Positions 1 through 8,895 of a stretch of DNA of 64,000 bases are shown in pieces. Positions within the stretch are counted from its first letter, which is position 1, and each line of letters opens with the position of its first letter. Origin of the DNA: Mucilaginibacter sp. 14171R-50 (GTDB lineage Bacteria > Bacteroidota > Bacteroidia > Sphingobacteriales > Sphingobacteriaceae); contig NZ_CP048115.1 in NCBI RefSeq assembly GCF_010093045.1, positions 1,302,001 to 1,366,000 on the forward strand, given 5' to 3'. The position numbers and the translations under genes are program-made. Below the pieces are notes generated by a model. It saw only the letters and a program-made list of their open reading frames with translations. It had not been told where the DNA came from and ran no database searches.

Positions 1-12
1 GAATTTATATAA

Positions 13-1392
13 ATGACCACTCTAATAATCATATCTGTTTTACCCATCGTAATATTATACCTGGGTTTATATAAAGTTCAGAAAGCTTTATTGCCGGTGA
101 CCGTTATTGGTTTGCTTGCGGCTTTGGGCGCGGCAGTAGCCCAATGGGGCAATAACGCAGTGCCGATCTATCATGGTATGATGTTGTTCAACAACTTTTC
201 TATTGCATTCTCGGTGGTAAGTATTACGTCTACCATATTGATATTGCTGCTTTCCAAAGGGTATTTCGACAGGATAAGCAACCACATTGCTGAATACTAC
301 GCCATAATATTATTCTCGTTAGCAGGTATAATTGTTATGGTGTCGTACCATAACCTCGCCATGCTGTTCATCGGTATCGAGATCATGTCGGTTAGTTTGT
401 ATATACTGGCAGGAATACGTAAAAAAGATTTTGCTTCAAATGAAGCAGCATTGAAATATTTTTTGATGGGTGCGTTTTCGACCGGTTTCCTGCTGTTTGG
501 CATTACGCTGATTTATGGCTCTTCGGGATCGTTCGACCTGGATGGCATCCGCGATTGGGTATTAACCAATCCCCGTAATACCGATCCGTTGTTTTATACC
601 GGGATTATGCTTGTTATTGTTGGCCTTTGCTTTAAGGTTGGCGCGGCGCCGTTCCATTTTTGGACACCGGATGTGTATGAAGGTTCGCCTTCGTTGATCA
701 CACTGTTCATGTCTACTGTAGTTAAGGTAGCAGGTATAGTTGCATTCCTACGATTATTCTCGGCATGTTTTTCGACCATCAGCAGTTTTTGGACACCTGT
801 ATTGCTAACCATTACCATTGCAACCCTGCTTATTGGCAATATAACGGCACTGTACCAGCAAAGCTTTAAACGCATGATGGCTTTTTCCAGCATTTCACAT
901 GCTGGTTACCTGTTATTCGCTATTGTAGCATTAGGTGCGGCATCTGCTAATTCGGTGCTCATATACGGCGCGGCTTATACTGTAGCTTCAATTATCGCTT
1001 TTGGGGCGTTTATCCTGGTAAAACAACAAACCAGGAGTGATAGCTTCGAGGCCTTTAACGGGCTTGGTAAAACTAATCCGTTTTTAGCGTTTGTGCTTAC
1101 CATAAGTATGTTATCATTAGCAGGGATACCGCTTACTGCTGGCTTTATAGGTAAATTCTTCATGTTCTCTGGTGCGCTGGCACATTATAATACCTGGTTG
1201 GTAATTGTTGCAGTAGTTAATGCCATGATCAGCATCTTCTATTATTTCAGGGTAATAATTGCGATGTATTTCCGCAGCGCCGAGCGTGCCGAGGTTGAAG
1301 TGCCTGCCTATTACAAGTTTGTTTTGGGCTTTTCGGCTATCGCAACTATCGTTATCGGGGTATACCCGTCGTTTATATCCGCCCTTATTTAA
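13..1392 (+). CDS. nuoN: NADH-quinone oxidoreductase subunit N
   Basis: Membrane subunit of respiratory complex I and one of its antiporter-like proton-pumping subunits. The 459-aa protein is almost entirely hydrophobic (about 14 helices) and carries the proton-conducting transporter domain. Key charged residues are visible: Glu123 in FIGIE, Lys208 in CFKVGAAPFHFWTPDVYEG, Lys238, and the KRMMAFSSISHAGY segment near 286. Length is normal for NuoN. The 12 bases before the ATG read Glu-Phe-Ile-stop in frame and could be the end of nuoM, which usually precedes nuoN; this fits the end of a nuo operon lying outside the window. No terminator is obvious downstream. Confidence 0.96.
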   Translation: MTTLIIISVLPIVILYLGLYKVQKALLPVTVIGLLAALGAAVAQWGNNAVPIYHGMMLFNNFSIAFSVVSITSTILILLLSKGYFDRISNHIAEYYAIILFSLAGIIVMVSYHNLAMLFIGIEIMSVSLYILAGIRKKDFASNEAALKYFLMGAFSTGFLLFGITLIYGSSGSFDLDGIRDWVLTNPRNTDPLFYTGIMLVIVGLCFKVGAAPFHFWTPDVYEGSPSLITLFMSTVVKVAGIVAFLRLFSACFSTISSFWTPVLLTITIATLLIGNITALYQQSFKRMMAFSSISHAGYLLFAIVALGAASANSVLIYGAAYTVASIIAFGAFILVKQQTRSDSFEAFNGLGKTNPFLAFVLTISMLSLAGIPLTAGFIGKFFMFSGALAHYNTWLVIVAVVNAMISIFYYFRVIIAMYFRSAERAEVEVPAYYKFVLGFSAIATIVIGVYPSFISALI

Positions 1393-1489
1393 TACGGGGC
1401 CGGGCTAAAACAGAAAGAAAGTCCTCTCCTTTGAAGCGGATTAGGTAATACAATTCCATTTAATATTTGTAGTTTTACGGATATAGTTA

Positions 1490-2128
1490 ATGGAAAACTT
1501 TTGGGAATACCTTCAAAATTTAACCGACGCACAGTCTATTTTAAGCAGTGGTGGCTTTTACCTTTTGCTTATAGTGGTATATGCCGAAACCGGGTTATTC
1601 TTTGGTTTCTTCTTACCGGGCGATTATTTGCTGTTTCTGGCAGGCCTGCTAAGCGCTGCCGGCATAATACATGTGCCCATTTATACCTTAGTGCTTTCGC
1701 TTATAGCGGCGGGCATTTTGGGTAACTATACCGGCTATTGGTTTGGCTATCGCACGGGGCCGGTGCTATTCAACAAAAACGACTCCTTTTTTTTTAAAAA
1801 GCGGTACATAGCCGTTGCCGAAGAGTTTTATGCCAAGTACGGTGGCATGGCCTTGATTTTAGGCAGATTTTTCCCCATAGTTAGAACATTTGCCCCTATA
1901 TTTGCAGGTGTTGTAAGGGTTGACCTTAAAAAGTTTACCATTTACAATATTATTGGCAGCGTAGCCTGGGTAACCATTTTAACTTTAGCCGGTTATTTTT
2001 TAGGCAGACGCTTCCCCGAATTAAAGGATTATCTGGAGTACATAGTACTCGGTTTGATAATTATTACAACAATTCCGCTGATTATTGCTTATGTGAGAAG
2101 ACAGTATGCAAAGTCAAAAGAAAAGTAA
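1490..2128 (+). CDS. DedA family (VTT domain) membrane protein
   Basis: 212-aa inner-membrane protein of the DedA/VTT superfamily, whose members are implicated in undecaprenyl-phosphate or phospholipid flipping and membrane homeostasis. Family hallmarks are visible: Glu33 followed by GLFFGFFLPGD (35-45) and the GRFFPIVRTFAPIFAG re-entrant motif (125-140), with a basic C-terminus. About five membrane segments are predicted by eye. It sits 97 bp after nuoN and 16 bp before ppa, so it could be co-transcribed with ppa. The substrate cannot be told from sequence. Confidence 0.9.
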   Translation: MENFWEYLQNLTDAQSILSSGGFYLLLIVVYAETGLFFGFFLPGDYLLFLAGLLSAAGIIHVPIYTLVLSLIAAGILGNYTGYWFGYRTGPVLFNKNDSFFFKKRYIAVAEEFYAKYGGMALILGRFFPIVRTFAPIFAGVVRVDLKKFTIYNIIGSVAWVTILTLAGYFLGRRFPELKDYLEYIVLGLIIITTIPLIIAYVRRQYAKSKEK

Positions 2129-2144
2129 ATTAATATAAAGATAC

Positions 2145-2690
2145 ATGAGCACACAACATCCCTGGCACCAGGTTTCACCGGGCGATAATATTCCTGAAAC
2201 TGTAAACGCGATAATTGAGATACCAAAGGGTTCAAAGGCAAAATACGAGATTGATAAAGAGTCGGGACTTTTAAAGCTGGATCGCGTACTGTTTTCGTCG
2301 GTGATGTACCCGGCCAATTATGGTTTTATCCCGCAAACTTATTGTGATGATAAAGACCCGCTTGATATTTTAGTGCTATGCTCGATAGATGTTTTCCCGA
2401 TGTCGATCATCGAGGCTAAGGTTGTGGGGGTGATGCACATGGTAGATAATGGCGAGCAGGACGATAAAATCATCGCGGTAGCAAAAAACGACATGTCGGT
2501 TAATTATATTAACGACCTTGCAGAGCTACCCCCGCATGCGATGACCGAAATTGTGCGCTTTTTTAAGGATTATAAAAAGCTGGAAGGCAAGAATGTTACT
2601 ATTGAACATTTACTGGGCGTGCGCTATGCCCATAAAGTAATTACCGAAAGTTTAGAGCTATATAAATCTACTTTCCCTGTTTACAAATAA
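2145..2690 (+). CDS. ppa: inorganic pyrophosphatase (family I)
   Basis: Soluble Mg-dependent pyrophosphatase that hydrolyses PPi to two phosphates in the cytosol and pulls biosynthetic reactions forward. The 181-aa length is usual for family I. The signature DDKDPLD (68-74) supplies the metal-binding aspartates; the YEIDKESG segment (34-41) and the [13 protein letters not shown] region (53-65) are also family-typical. It follows the DedA gene by 16 bp and precedes the CNNM transporter by 8 bp, suggesting one transcription unit. Confidence 0.96.
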   Translation: MSTQHPWHQVSPGDNIPETVNAIIEIPKGSKAKYEIDKESGLLKLDRVLFSSVMYPANYGFIPQTYCDDKDPLDILVLCSIDVFPMSIIEAKVVGVMHMVDNGEQDDKIIAVAKNDMSVNYINDLAELPPHAMTEIVRFFKDYKKLEGKNVTIEHLLGVRYAHKVITESLELYKSTFPVYK

Positions 2691-2698
2691 ATTGATTA

Positions 2699-4039
2699 AT
2701 GGACCCCGGACCCTACGAAATAAGTGTATTTTATATTTTTGCTACCATATTTTTGGTGCTGCTCAACGGCTTTTTTGTAGCAGCTGAGTTTGCGATGGTA
2801 AGGGTAAGGGGCTCGCAGATCGAGATCCGGGCCAAAGCCGGCAGTGGCGTTGCAAAGGTAGCAAGGGGCATTCTGCATAATCTTGACGGTTACCTGGCCG
2901 CTACACAATTGGGTATCACTATAGCATCACTGGGCCTGGGTGTTGTTGGCGAGGGTGTTGTTACCAATATTGTATTGCGTGGCTTTATGAGTGTAGGTAT
3001 TACGCTTACATCAGGCTTTGTAACCGCCAGTCATATCGTTTCGTTTGCTTTTATTACCATATTGCATATTGTGTTTGGCGAATTGGCGCCAAAATCGCTG
3101 GCAATTCAAAAATCGGCCGGGACTGTTATGGCGGTATCTGTACCGTTAAGGTTTTTCTTTGTTGTGTTCAGACCAGCCATATGGGTATTAAACGGCTTTG
3201 CTAATTTTATTTTAAAGCTGTTTGGTATCACCACCCTGGAAGGCGGAGAAACGCACCACAGTTCAGAAGAGTTGCAGTACCTGTTGGAACAGGGGCGCGA
3301 AACAGGCGCGCTCGATTCGAACGAGCATGAGCTGATACAAAACGTGTTTGATTTTAACGAGCGCGTAGTAAAAAACATTATGGTGCCCCGTACCAAGATA
3401 TCGGGTATTGAATTAGATACGAGCAAGGAGGAACTGCTGGAGTGCTTGATAACTGAAGGATACTCGCGCATGCCGGTATACGATGATGTGATTGACAAGA
3501 TCGTGGGTATTGTACACGCCAAAGATATTTTACCACTACTGGCACGTAACGAGCCCATTGTATTGAAAGACATTATCCGTAAGCCATATTTTATACCCGA
3601 AACCAAAAAGATAAACGACCTGATGGCCGAGCTGCAGCAAAAGCGCATTCAAATAGCCATCGTATCTGACGAGTTTGGAGGAACGGCCGGAATGGTGACC
3701 CTGGAAGATATTGTTGAAGAATTAGTTGGTGAGATACAAGATGAGTTTGACGAGGAAAAACCAATTGTTGAGAAGCTAAACGACCGCGAGTTTGTGGTGA
3801 ATGCCCTTGCACCTATATACGATGTAAATGAGCATCTGCCGCACGACCTGCCCGAAGATGGCGACTTTGATACCGTATCGGGCTGGTTGGGCCACATATT
3901 TGGTAAAATACCTGATGTAGGCGAGCAGAAAGAAAGCAACGGGTACAACATCACCGTACTAAAAAAATCCGATCAGAACATCGAATCGGTAAAGCTGGAG
4001 CTGCTGATCAACGAAGAAGATGCGGTAGATCTGCATTAA
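2699..4039 (+). CDS. CNNM/CBS-domain ion transporter (hemolysin family)
   Basis: 446-aa membrane protein of the CNNM/CorC group, linked to Mg2+ or other divalent cation transport. Order of parts: DUF21 transmembrane domain (about 5-190, with NGFFVAAEFA at 23-32 and GELAPKS at 127-133), a CBS-domain pair (about 225-345, ending in DEFGGTAGMVTLEDIVEELV), and a CorC/HlyC C-terminal domain (about 355-440). The annotation 'hemolysin' in this family is historical. It starts 8 bp after ppa and is followed by two palindromic repeats. Confidence 0.92.
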   Translation: MDPGPYEISVFYIFATIFLVLLNGFFVAAEFAMVRVRGSQIEIRAKAGSGVAKVARGILHNLDGYLAATQLGITIASLGLGVVGEGVVTNIVLRGFMSVGITLTSGFVTASHIVSFAFITILHIVFGELAPKSLAIQKSAGTVMAVSVPLRFFFVVFRPAIWVLNGFANFILKLFGITTLEGGETHHSSEELQYLLEQGRETGALDSNEHELIQNVFDFNERVVKNIMVPRTKISGIELDTSKEELLECLITEGYSRMPVYDDVIDKIVGIVHAKDILPLLARNEPIVLKDIIRKPYFIPETKKINDLMAELQQKRIQIAIVSDEFGGTAGMVTLEDIVEELVGEIQDEFDEEKPIVEKLNDREFVVNALAPIYDVNEHLPHDLPEDGDFDTVSGWLGHIFGKIPDVGEQKESNGYNITVLKKSDQNIESVKLELLINEEDAVDLH

Positions 4040-4054
4040 TTATAAATGATATAA

Positions 4055-4074
4055 AGACGCGAAGTATCGCGTCT
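4055..4074. repeat. AGACGCGA palindromic repeat, copy 1
   Basis: Perfect 8-bp inverted arms AGACGCGA / TCGCGTCT around a 4-base loop, in the gap between the CNNM gene and rsmE. It belongs with the longer copy at 4095-4118. Confidence 0.7.
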
Positions 4075-4094
4075 CTACGATGATTGTTTGAGGT

Positions 4095-4120
4095 AGAGAC
4101 GCGACACATCGCGTCTCTTT
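4095..4120 (+). terminator. AGAGACGCGA palindromic repeat, copy 2, possible terminator
   Basis: Perfect 10-bp arms AGAGACGCGA / TCGCGTCTCT (4095-4104 and 4109-4118) with loop CACA, running into a short T tract. It could terminate the CNNM transcript, although rsmE begins only 10 bp later. The shared stem with copy 1 marks it as a dispersed repeat too. Confidence 0.5.
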
Positions 4121-4129
4121 TAACATAAA

Positions 4130-4837
4130 ATGCATCTTTTTTATACCCCCGATATAGACGCCGCATTATCTCAATACTTTTTAAGCGAGGAGGAGAGCAA
4201 ACATGCTGTGCGTGTGCTGCGCCTAAACGTGGGCGACGACGTTACCCTGATAGATGGGAGAGGCGGAATGTACAAGGCGGAAATAAAGGATGCGCATCCC
4301 AAGCGCACCATCCTTCAAATAAATTCGGCTACGCAGGGGGTTAATAAACGCAACCATTACCTGCACATAGCCATAGCGCCCACAAAAAACCTGGATAGGG
4401 TGGAGTGGTTCCTGGAAAAAGCTACCGAGATTGGTATTGATGAGATATCTCTCATTATTTGTCAGCGATCAGAGCGTAAGGAGGCGAAGGTAGAGCGGTT
4501 GAATAAGATCATCACCTCGGCAATCAAACAATCCATAAAGGCCTATCATCCGGTTTTAAATGCACCGGTGGCGTTTAACCAATTTTTGAAACAGCCGTTT
4601 GATGGGCAAAGGTTTATAGCGCATTGCGATGAAGGCGAGAAGGTAAGCCTGGCCGAATCTCTTAAAAAGCAAGGCCGTTACCTGATACTGATAGGGCCTG
4701 AAGGCGATTTTGCCCCGGGCGAGGTTGATGCCGCTTTGCAGAACGGATACAAAGCCATAACTTTAGGCGAAAGCCGCCTGCGCACCGAGACCGCGGCGTT
4801 AGAGGCTTGTTTTGAAGTGAATTTTTTAAACCGGTAA
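4130..4837 (+). CDS. rsmE: 16S rRNA (uracil-1498-N3)-methyltransferase
   Basis: SPOUT-class methyltransferase that methylates N3 of U1498 of 16S rRNA using SAM. The 235-aa protein has an N-terminal PUA-like RNA-binding part (about 1-70) and a C-terminal SPOUT domain whose trefoil-knot motifs are visible: IGPEGDF (188-194) and LGESRLRTETAA (212-223). The stop codon abuts the start of the DUF4159 gene, so the two are probably co-transcribed. Confidence 0.95.
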   Translation: MHLFYTPDIDAALSQYFLSEEESKHAVRVLRLNVGDDVTLIDGRGGMYKAEIKDAHPKRTILQINSATQGVNKRNHYLHIAIAPTKNLDRVEWFLEKATEIGIDEISLIICQRSERKEAKVERLNKIITSAIKQSIKAYHPVLNAPVAFNQFLKQPFDGQRFIAHCDEGEKVSLAESLKKQGRYLILIGPEGDFAPGEVDAALQNGYKAITLGESRLRTETAALEACFEVNFLNR

Positions 4838-5500
4838 ATGAGATCATCCATTTTCACTGTTATAGCCGTTGCCCTGGTGTGTTGCATCAGCAGTTTTACC
4901 GCGCCATCGTACAAAATGGGCCGGCTAAAATACAATGGCGGCGGCGACTGGTATGGCGACCGTACGGCCCTGGTGAACCTCATTAAATTTTGCAACCAAA
5001 ACTTAAAAACAAACTTTGAACCCGAAGAGGAGGTGGTTGAGGTTGGCAGCGAGCAGCTGTATAATTATCCGTTTGTATTTATGACCGGGCATGGCAACGT
5101 TATATTCAGCGACCAGGAAGCCCGCAACCTGCGCAAGTATTTAACGGGCGGCGGCTTTTTGCACATAGATGATAACTACGGCTTTGATAAATTTATTCGC
5201 CCGCAAATGAAAAAGGTTTTCCCGGAACTTGATTTTGTGGAACTCCCAACCAACTATGCCATCTATCACCAAAAATATAGCTTCCCTAATGGGTTGCCAA
5301 AAATACACGAGCACGACGGCAAGCGCCCGCAGGGTTTCGGGCTGATATACAAAGGGCGCCTGGTTTGCTTTTACACTTACGAATGCGACCTGGGTAACGG
5401 TTGGGAAGATTACGGCACCTACGCCGGCGACACCCAGGAAGCGCGCCTTAAAGCTTTAAGAATGGGGGCAAACCTTATACAATATATATTTACTAAGTAG
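4838..5500 (+). CDS. DUF4159 domain protein, exported
   Basis: 220-aa protein with an N-terminal signal peptide (about 1-20, ending near SFTAPSYK) and a DUF4159 domain covering the rest. This fold resembles the glutamine-amidotransferase-like domain found beside MoxR/VWA gene clusters in many Gram-negatives. Visible conserved stretches are YPFVFMTGHGNV, LRKYLTGGGFLHIDDNYGFD and the C-terminal GWEDYG region. It begins directly after the rsmE stop with no gap. Biochemical function is unknown. Confidence 0.85.
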   Translation: MRSSIFTVIAVALVCCISSFTAPSYKMGRLKYNGGGDWYGDRTALVNLIKFCNQNLKTNFEPEEEVVEVGSEQLYNYPFVFMTGHGNVIFSDQEARNLRKYLTGGGFLHIDDNYGFDKFIRPQMKKVFPELDFVELPTNYAIYHQKYSFPNGLPKIHEHDGKRPQGFGLIYKGRLVCFYTYECDLGNGWEDYGTYAGDTQEARLKALRMGANLIQYIFTK

Positions 5501-5549
5501 GGCTAATTATCCTGTTAATTTTTAAATTCGGAAGATCATACCACATAAT

Positions 5550-6047
5550 ATGTACAAAATTAAAGTTAACAATAAGCACGATTTTGAGGTTGACAGAAAA
5601 GATGAGACGCTAACCGTTAACGGCAATATCGTTAACGCGGATATCGCCCGGTTAAATGATATGCTTTACCACGTTATTAACAACAACGGTTCGTATAACG
5701 CCGAGGTAGTAAGTTTTGATGCGGAAGCGAAAACCGCTGAGATAAAAGTGAACAATACTATTTACAGCCTTACCGCTAAAGACCAGTTTGATGTATTGCT
5801 GGATAAGATGGGCCTTAGCAATTTAATGACCGCTAAGGTTAGCGATATAAAGGCCCCTATGCCCGGGCTTGTTTTGAAGATACTTGTTGAAGAAGGCGCC
5901 GAAGTAAAAAAGGGCGATAACTTATTTGTGCTGGAAGCCATGAAAATGGAAAACATCATTAAAGCCCCGGCAGACGTTACCGTTAAAACCATCAAGATCA
6001 AACCGGGGGATAAAGTTGAAAAAGGACAGATACTGATCGTATTTTGA
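5550..6047 (+). CDS. biotin carboxyl carrier protein (biotin/lipoyl attachment domain)
   Basis: 165-aa carrier protein. The C-terminal biotinyl domain (about 98-165) contains EAMKMEN (129-135), where Lys132 is the expected biotinylation site, preceded by the APMPGLV turn. The N-terminal half is a poorly conserved linker domain of the type seen in carrier subunits of acyl-CoA carboxylases or oxaloacetate decarboxylase. No carboxyltransferase or biotin carboxylase gene lies in the window, so the partner is unknown. It has its own 49-bp upstream gap. Confidence 0.9.
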   Translation: MYKIKVNNKHDFEVDRKDETLTVNGNIVNADIARLNDMLYHVINNNGSYNAEVVSFDAEAKTAEIKVNNTIYSLTAKDQFDVLLDKMGLSNLMTAKVSDIKAPMPGLVLKILVEEGAEVKKGDNLFVLEAMKMENIIKAPADVTVKTIKIKPGDKVEKGQILIVF

Positions 6048-6055
6048 GACAAATA

Positions 6056-6117
6056 AGTCATGGTGAGCCTGTCGAACCACTGACAAAGTGTTGGTCTTCG
6101 ACAAGCTCAGGCTGACA
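6056..6117. repeat. dispersed inverted repeat ('TTCGACAAGCTCAG' family), copy 1
   Basis: Imperfect inverted repeat: the right arm at 6096-6117 contains TTCGACAAGCTCAGGCTGAC and the left arm at 6056-6077 matches its reverse complement at 16 of 22 positions. A near-perfect copy lies at 15931-15990. It sits between convergent genes (the biotin carrier protein and the NUDIX hydrolase). Confidence 0.75.
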
Positions 6118-6128
6118 GTTGTGTTGAA

Positions 6129-6677
6129 TTATAATTCGCCCAACTTCATTAATGCATAAAACAGCCCGGTGCAATGCAGCGCCTGGGCTATCTTGTTTTC
6201 CGCCAGTAGCTGCTTTACTTCGGCTATGGTGTATTCTTCTACCACAAGGCGTTCGTGTTCGTCAAGTTTTTGTTCCTGTACCTTTTGCCCCCCTTTAGCC
6301 AGGTAACAAAAGGTTTTATTATTTGCGGTTGATGGGTTGGCATAAACGGTGCTTATCAGTTCCACGTCATCAAACCGGTAACCGGTTTCCTCCAATAACT
6401 CCCGGCGCATGGCCTCTTCAGGGTCTTCGCCATCCTCTATAACACCGCCCGGTATCTCCAGCGATACAATATTAGCGGCATGCCTGTACTGGCGAACCAT
6501 CAATATTTTATTATCCCCGGTAAGTGCTACCGCGTTAGCCCAATTGGGGTATTCCAGTACATAATACTGGTCTACTACGGTGCCGTCGGGCATTTCGCAT
6601 TTATCGGTTCGCAAAGTAGCCCAGGGGCCTTTATGGATATATTCGGAAGAACAGGTTTTCCAGATAAGATCGCTCAT
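6129..6677 (-). CDS. NUDIX hydrolase
   Basis: 182-aa hydrolase of nucleoside-diphosphate-linked compounds, of the ADP-ribose pyrophosphatase-like group. The Nudix box runs from Gly78 to Tyr100 (G-x5-E-x7-RELLEETGY) with catalytic Glu96/Glu97. I place the start at 6677 (MSDLIWK...). The open frame extends further upstream, but that extension is alanine-rich only because it is antisense to the glycine-rich tail of the neighbouring TPM gene. Substrate not resolvable. Confidence 0.9.
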   Translation of the reverse strand: MSDLIWKTCSSEYIHKGPWATLRTDKCEMPDGTVVDQYYVLEYPNWANAVALTGDNKILMVRQYRHAANIVSLEIPGGVIEDGEDPEEAMRRELLEETGYRFDDVELISTVYANPSTANNKTFCYLAKGGQKVQEQKLDEHERLVVEEYTIAEVKQLLAENKIAQALHCTGLFYALMKLGEL

Positions 6678-6762
6678 ATAAGCATAGTAATTTATATCCC
6701 TTTTATAACAAAAAGGATCTGCTTTAGCTTCGGTTAATTTTAATATTGAAATTTTACACTGC

Positions 6763-7572
6763 TTACCAGCTGCCGCTGCTTCCGCCGCCCCCGCCGCTTC
6801 CGCCGCCAAAGCCGCCGAAACCACCACCGCCGCCGCCTCCCCAGCCGCCTCCGCCGCCAGAAAAGCCGCCCCAGTCGCCGCCGCTGCTGCGTCCGCCGCC
6901 GCCAAGCATGTTGCCGGCTAAAAACCACCAAAAGGGACTTGCGCCGCCACGGCCACCAATGATACGGCCGCCGCCACCCCCGCCGCCGCGTTTGCGGAAA
7001 ATAATAATGAGGACAATAACTACGATAATAACGATAAACCCTGCAGAGCCGCCGCCATCGTCTTTGCGTTTAGCTTTTTTTGCGTCGGCTTTGTATTCGC
7101 CCTTCATGGCTTTAATAATGTCGTCGGTTGCGGCATCTAACCCGCCATAATAGTCGCCCTCCTTAAAACGGGGTTTCATATCGTTTTGGATGATCTCCTG
7201 GGTAGTGATATCCGGCAGGGCGCCTTCGGCGCCGTACCCGGTTTGGATGGCCATCTTCCGGTCGTTTATGGCAACCAGTACCAAAACACCGTTGTTCTTT
7301 TCTTTGGTACCAATGCCCCACTTGCGCAGAAGCTCTACGCCATATTGGTTGATATCATAATCGCCGGTTGATTTAATGATAACAACGGCTACTTGCGTGC
7401 TGGTAGAATCGTTGTAGTTGTTTAGCTTATCCTCAAGCTTTAGCTTGTCTGATGCGGATAAGGTACCTGTATAATCGGTAACAAGCGTGCCGGATCTTTC
7501 GGGGATGTCCTGCGAGAAGGCTGTATTGATGCATAGCACCAGCACCAGCCACAATATTGTTCTTTTTAACAT
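6763..7572 (-). CDS. TPM-domain protein with glycine-rich tail (YgcG family)
   Basis: 269-aa envelope protein: signal peptide (about 1-20), TPM domain (about 28-150, with GVLVLVAINDRKMAIQTGYG typical of the family), one transmembrane helix (about 175-193), then a long Gly/Ser/Trp tail (about 197-269). TPM proteins are poorly understood; some act as phosphatases or assist membrane-protein turnover. It is the distal gene of a minus-strand group LemA - TPM - TPM, nearly abutting the second TPM gene (9 bp). Confidence 0.88.
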   Translation of the reverse strand: MLKRTILWLVLVLCINTAFSQDIPERSGTLVTDYTGTLSASDKLKLEDKLNNYNDSTSTQVAVVIIKSTGDYDINQYGVELLRKWGIGTKEKNNGVLVLVAINDRKMAIQTGYGAEGALPDITTQEIIQNDMKPRFKEGDYYGGLDAATDDIIKAMKGEYKADAKKAKRKDDGGGSAGFIVIIVVIVLIIIFRKRGGGGGGGRIIGGRGGASPFWWFLAGNMLGGGGRSSGGDWGGFSGGGGGWGGGGGGGFGGFGGGSGGGGGSSGSW

Positions 7573-7581
7573 TGTTTATTG

Positions 7582-8016
7582 TTAATTGCCATCCATAAAG
7601 GCGATATCGTCCGGCAGTTCGTTCTTATCGTTAAGCATATAGGGGAAATATTTTTTCAGCTGCGCGCCGGTATGTTCAATGCCGGTAACGATGCCTTCAA
7701 CCAGGTTGCCATACTTAAACTGGCTCAGCATTTCCTCTTTGGTGCTATCCCAAAAATTGGCGGGTACCACTGCGTTAATACCGGCATCGCCTATTATGGC
7801 AAACTTACGGTCGACAGTGGCCACGTAAATGAGCACGCCGTTGCGGAGCCTGGTTTTTTCCATCCCGAGCTGCGTAAAGTATTTCACGGCACGGTTAAGC
7901 GGGTCGTCGGTGCAGGTTTTTTCAATACAAACGCGTACCTCGCCAGATGTCTCCTTCTCGGCATCAGCAACAGCCGTTTGTATACGCTGCTGTTCCTCTT
8001 CGGTAAATACTGCCAT
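7582..8016 (-). CDS. TPM-domain protein, short cytosolic form
   Basis: 144-aa protein consisting of little more than a TPM domain (TSGEVRVCIE..., GVLIYVATVDRKFAIIGDAGINA). No signal peptide or membrane helix is visible, unlike the adjacent YgcG-like paralogue. Start chosen at 8016 (MAVFTEEEQ), where the family alignment begins; the upstream in-frame extension crosses the hairpin and part of the lemA 3' end and is unlikely to be coding. Part of the LemA-TPM-TPM group. Confidence 0.85.
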   Translation of the reverse strand: MAVFTEEEQQRIQTAVADAEKETSGEVRVCIEKTCTDDPLNRAVKYFTQLGMEKTRLRNGVLIYVATVDRKFAIIGDAGINAVVPANFWDSTKEEMLSQFKYGNLVEGIVTGIEHTGAQLKKYFPYMLNDKNELPDDIAFMDGN

Positions 8017-8065
8017 ATTGGTTGTGATTACACAGATTATGATGTTGATTACAGGTTTTGTAGGA

Positions 8066-8099
8066 ATGATCTCACCGGTAAAAAAACCGGCGAGATCAT
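8066..8099 (-). terminator. hairpin between lemA and TPM gene
   Basis: 14-bp arms (8066-8079 and 8086-8099, one mismatch, G-U tolerant) with an A/T-only loop. On the minus strand it lies 17 bp after the lemA stop and 50 bp before the next start. No T tract follows on the minus strand, so it may attenuate transcription or stabilise RNA rather than terminate fully. Confidence 0.5.
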
Positions 8100-8116
8100 C
8101 TTTTATCAGTGAAATC

Positions 8117-8695
8117 TTAAAACTGAACTTTTGGCGCTTTATCCGAACCGGCTTCGCTTTGGAAATATCCTTTTTCGGCAAACCCAAACACCTTTGCGGT
8201 AATGTTGGCTGGGAAAGTGCGGATTTTGCTATTGTAGGCCTGTACAGCATCATTAAAATCCTTACGGGCCACACTTATCCGGTTTTCGGTACCTTCTAAC
8301 TGCACCTGCAGGTTTCTAAAGGCATCGTTAGCCCTAAGTGTTGGATAGTTTTCTGATGCAACAAGCAGCCTACCTAAAGCGGTGCTTAGCTGCCCCTGTG
8401 CTTCCTGGTATTTCTGTATCGCTTCGGGGGTAAGCTTGGTTGGGTCAACCTGTATTGAAGTAGCCCTTGCACGCGCGTTGGTTACCTCGGTAAGTGTGCC
8501 TTTTTCGAAATTAGCTTCGCCTTTTACCGTAGATACCAGGTTAGGGATAAGATCGCTGCGGCGCTGATATTGGGTTTGCACCTGGCCCCATTTACTCTTT
8601 ACGTTCTCGTCAGACTTCACCATGCCGTTGTAACTGCAGCCACCCATCAGGGCAAGTACTATCACAACAGCTATTACGATCCATAAATTTTTCAT
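8117..8695 (-). CDS. LemA family protein
   Basis: 192-aa LemA-family protein: an N-terminal hydrophobic segment with a lipobox-like LALMGGC (Cys20), then a long helical domain with YQRRSDLIPNLVSTVKG, the family hallmark. LemA genes commonly neighbour TPM-domain genes, as here. Probably a membrane-anchored periplasmic or cytoplasmic helical bundle; the molecular role is unknown. First gene of the minus-strand group; about 200 bp of shared upstream DNA separates it from the divergent GH92 gene. Confidence 0.92.
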   Translation of the reverse strand: MKNLWIVIAVVIVLALMGGCSYNGMVKSDENVKSKWGQVQTQYQRRSDLIPNLVSTVKGEANFEKGTLTEVTNARARATSIQVDPTKLTPEAIQKYQEAQGQLSTALGRLLVASENYPTLRANDAFRNLQVQLEGTENRISVARKDFNDAVQAYNSKIRTFPANITAKVFGFAEKGYFQSEAGSDKAPKVQF

Positions 8696-8843
8696 TGTGT
8701 GTTTTTTAGTTTTTTATAGTAATGTGAATTTACGAATTAGATTACAAAACGCATACCGTTGTTACAAAACCTAATATTTACGCCATAATGGCAATTATTG
8801 CCTTGTAAATGTAATTAAATACGGCTAACATGGTATATGATTT

Positions 8844-8851
8844 TATATTTG
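8844..8851 (+). promoter_or_regulatory. putative -7 box of GH92 gene
   Basis: TATATTTG matches the Bacteroidota -7 consensus TAnnTTTG, 44 bp before the GH92 start. No convincing -33 TTG partner at the usual spacing was found. Confidence 0.4.
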
Positions 8852-8895
8852 CCATTGATAACTATTTACTGACACGTATTATCATTACCCGATAA

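Noticed and set aside
6678..6905. Alanine-rich N-terminal extension of the NUDIX reading frame
   Set aside because: It is encoded opposite the Gly-rich tail of the TPM gene and inherits its repetitive codons; the family start is at 6677.
6746..7150. Proline-rich ORF on the plus strand (134 aa)
   Set aside because: Antisense shadow of the glycine-rich tail of the TPM protein.
7829..8299. ORF on the plus strand opposite TPM and LemA genes
   Set aside because: Antisense shadow; overlaps two well-supported genes.
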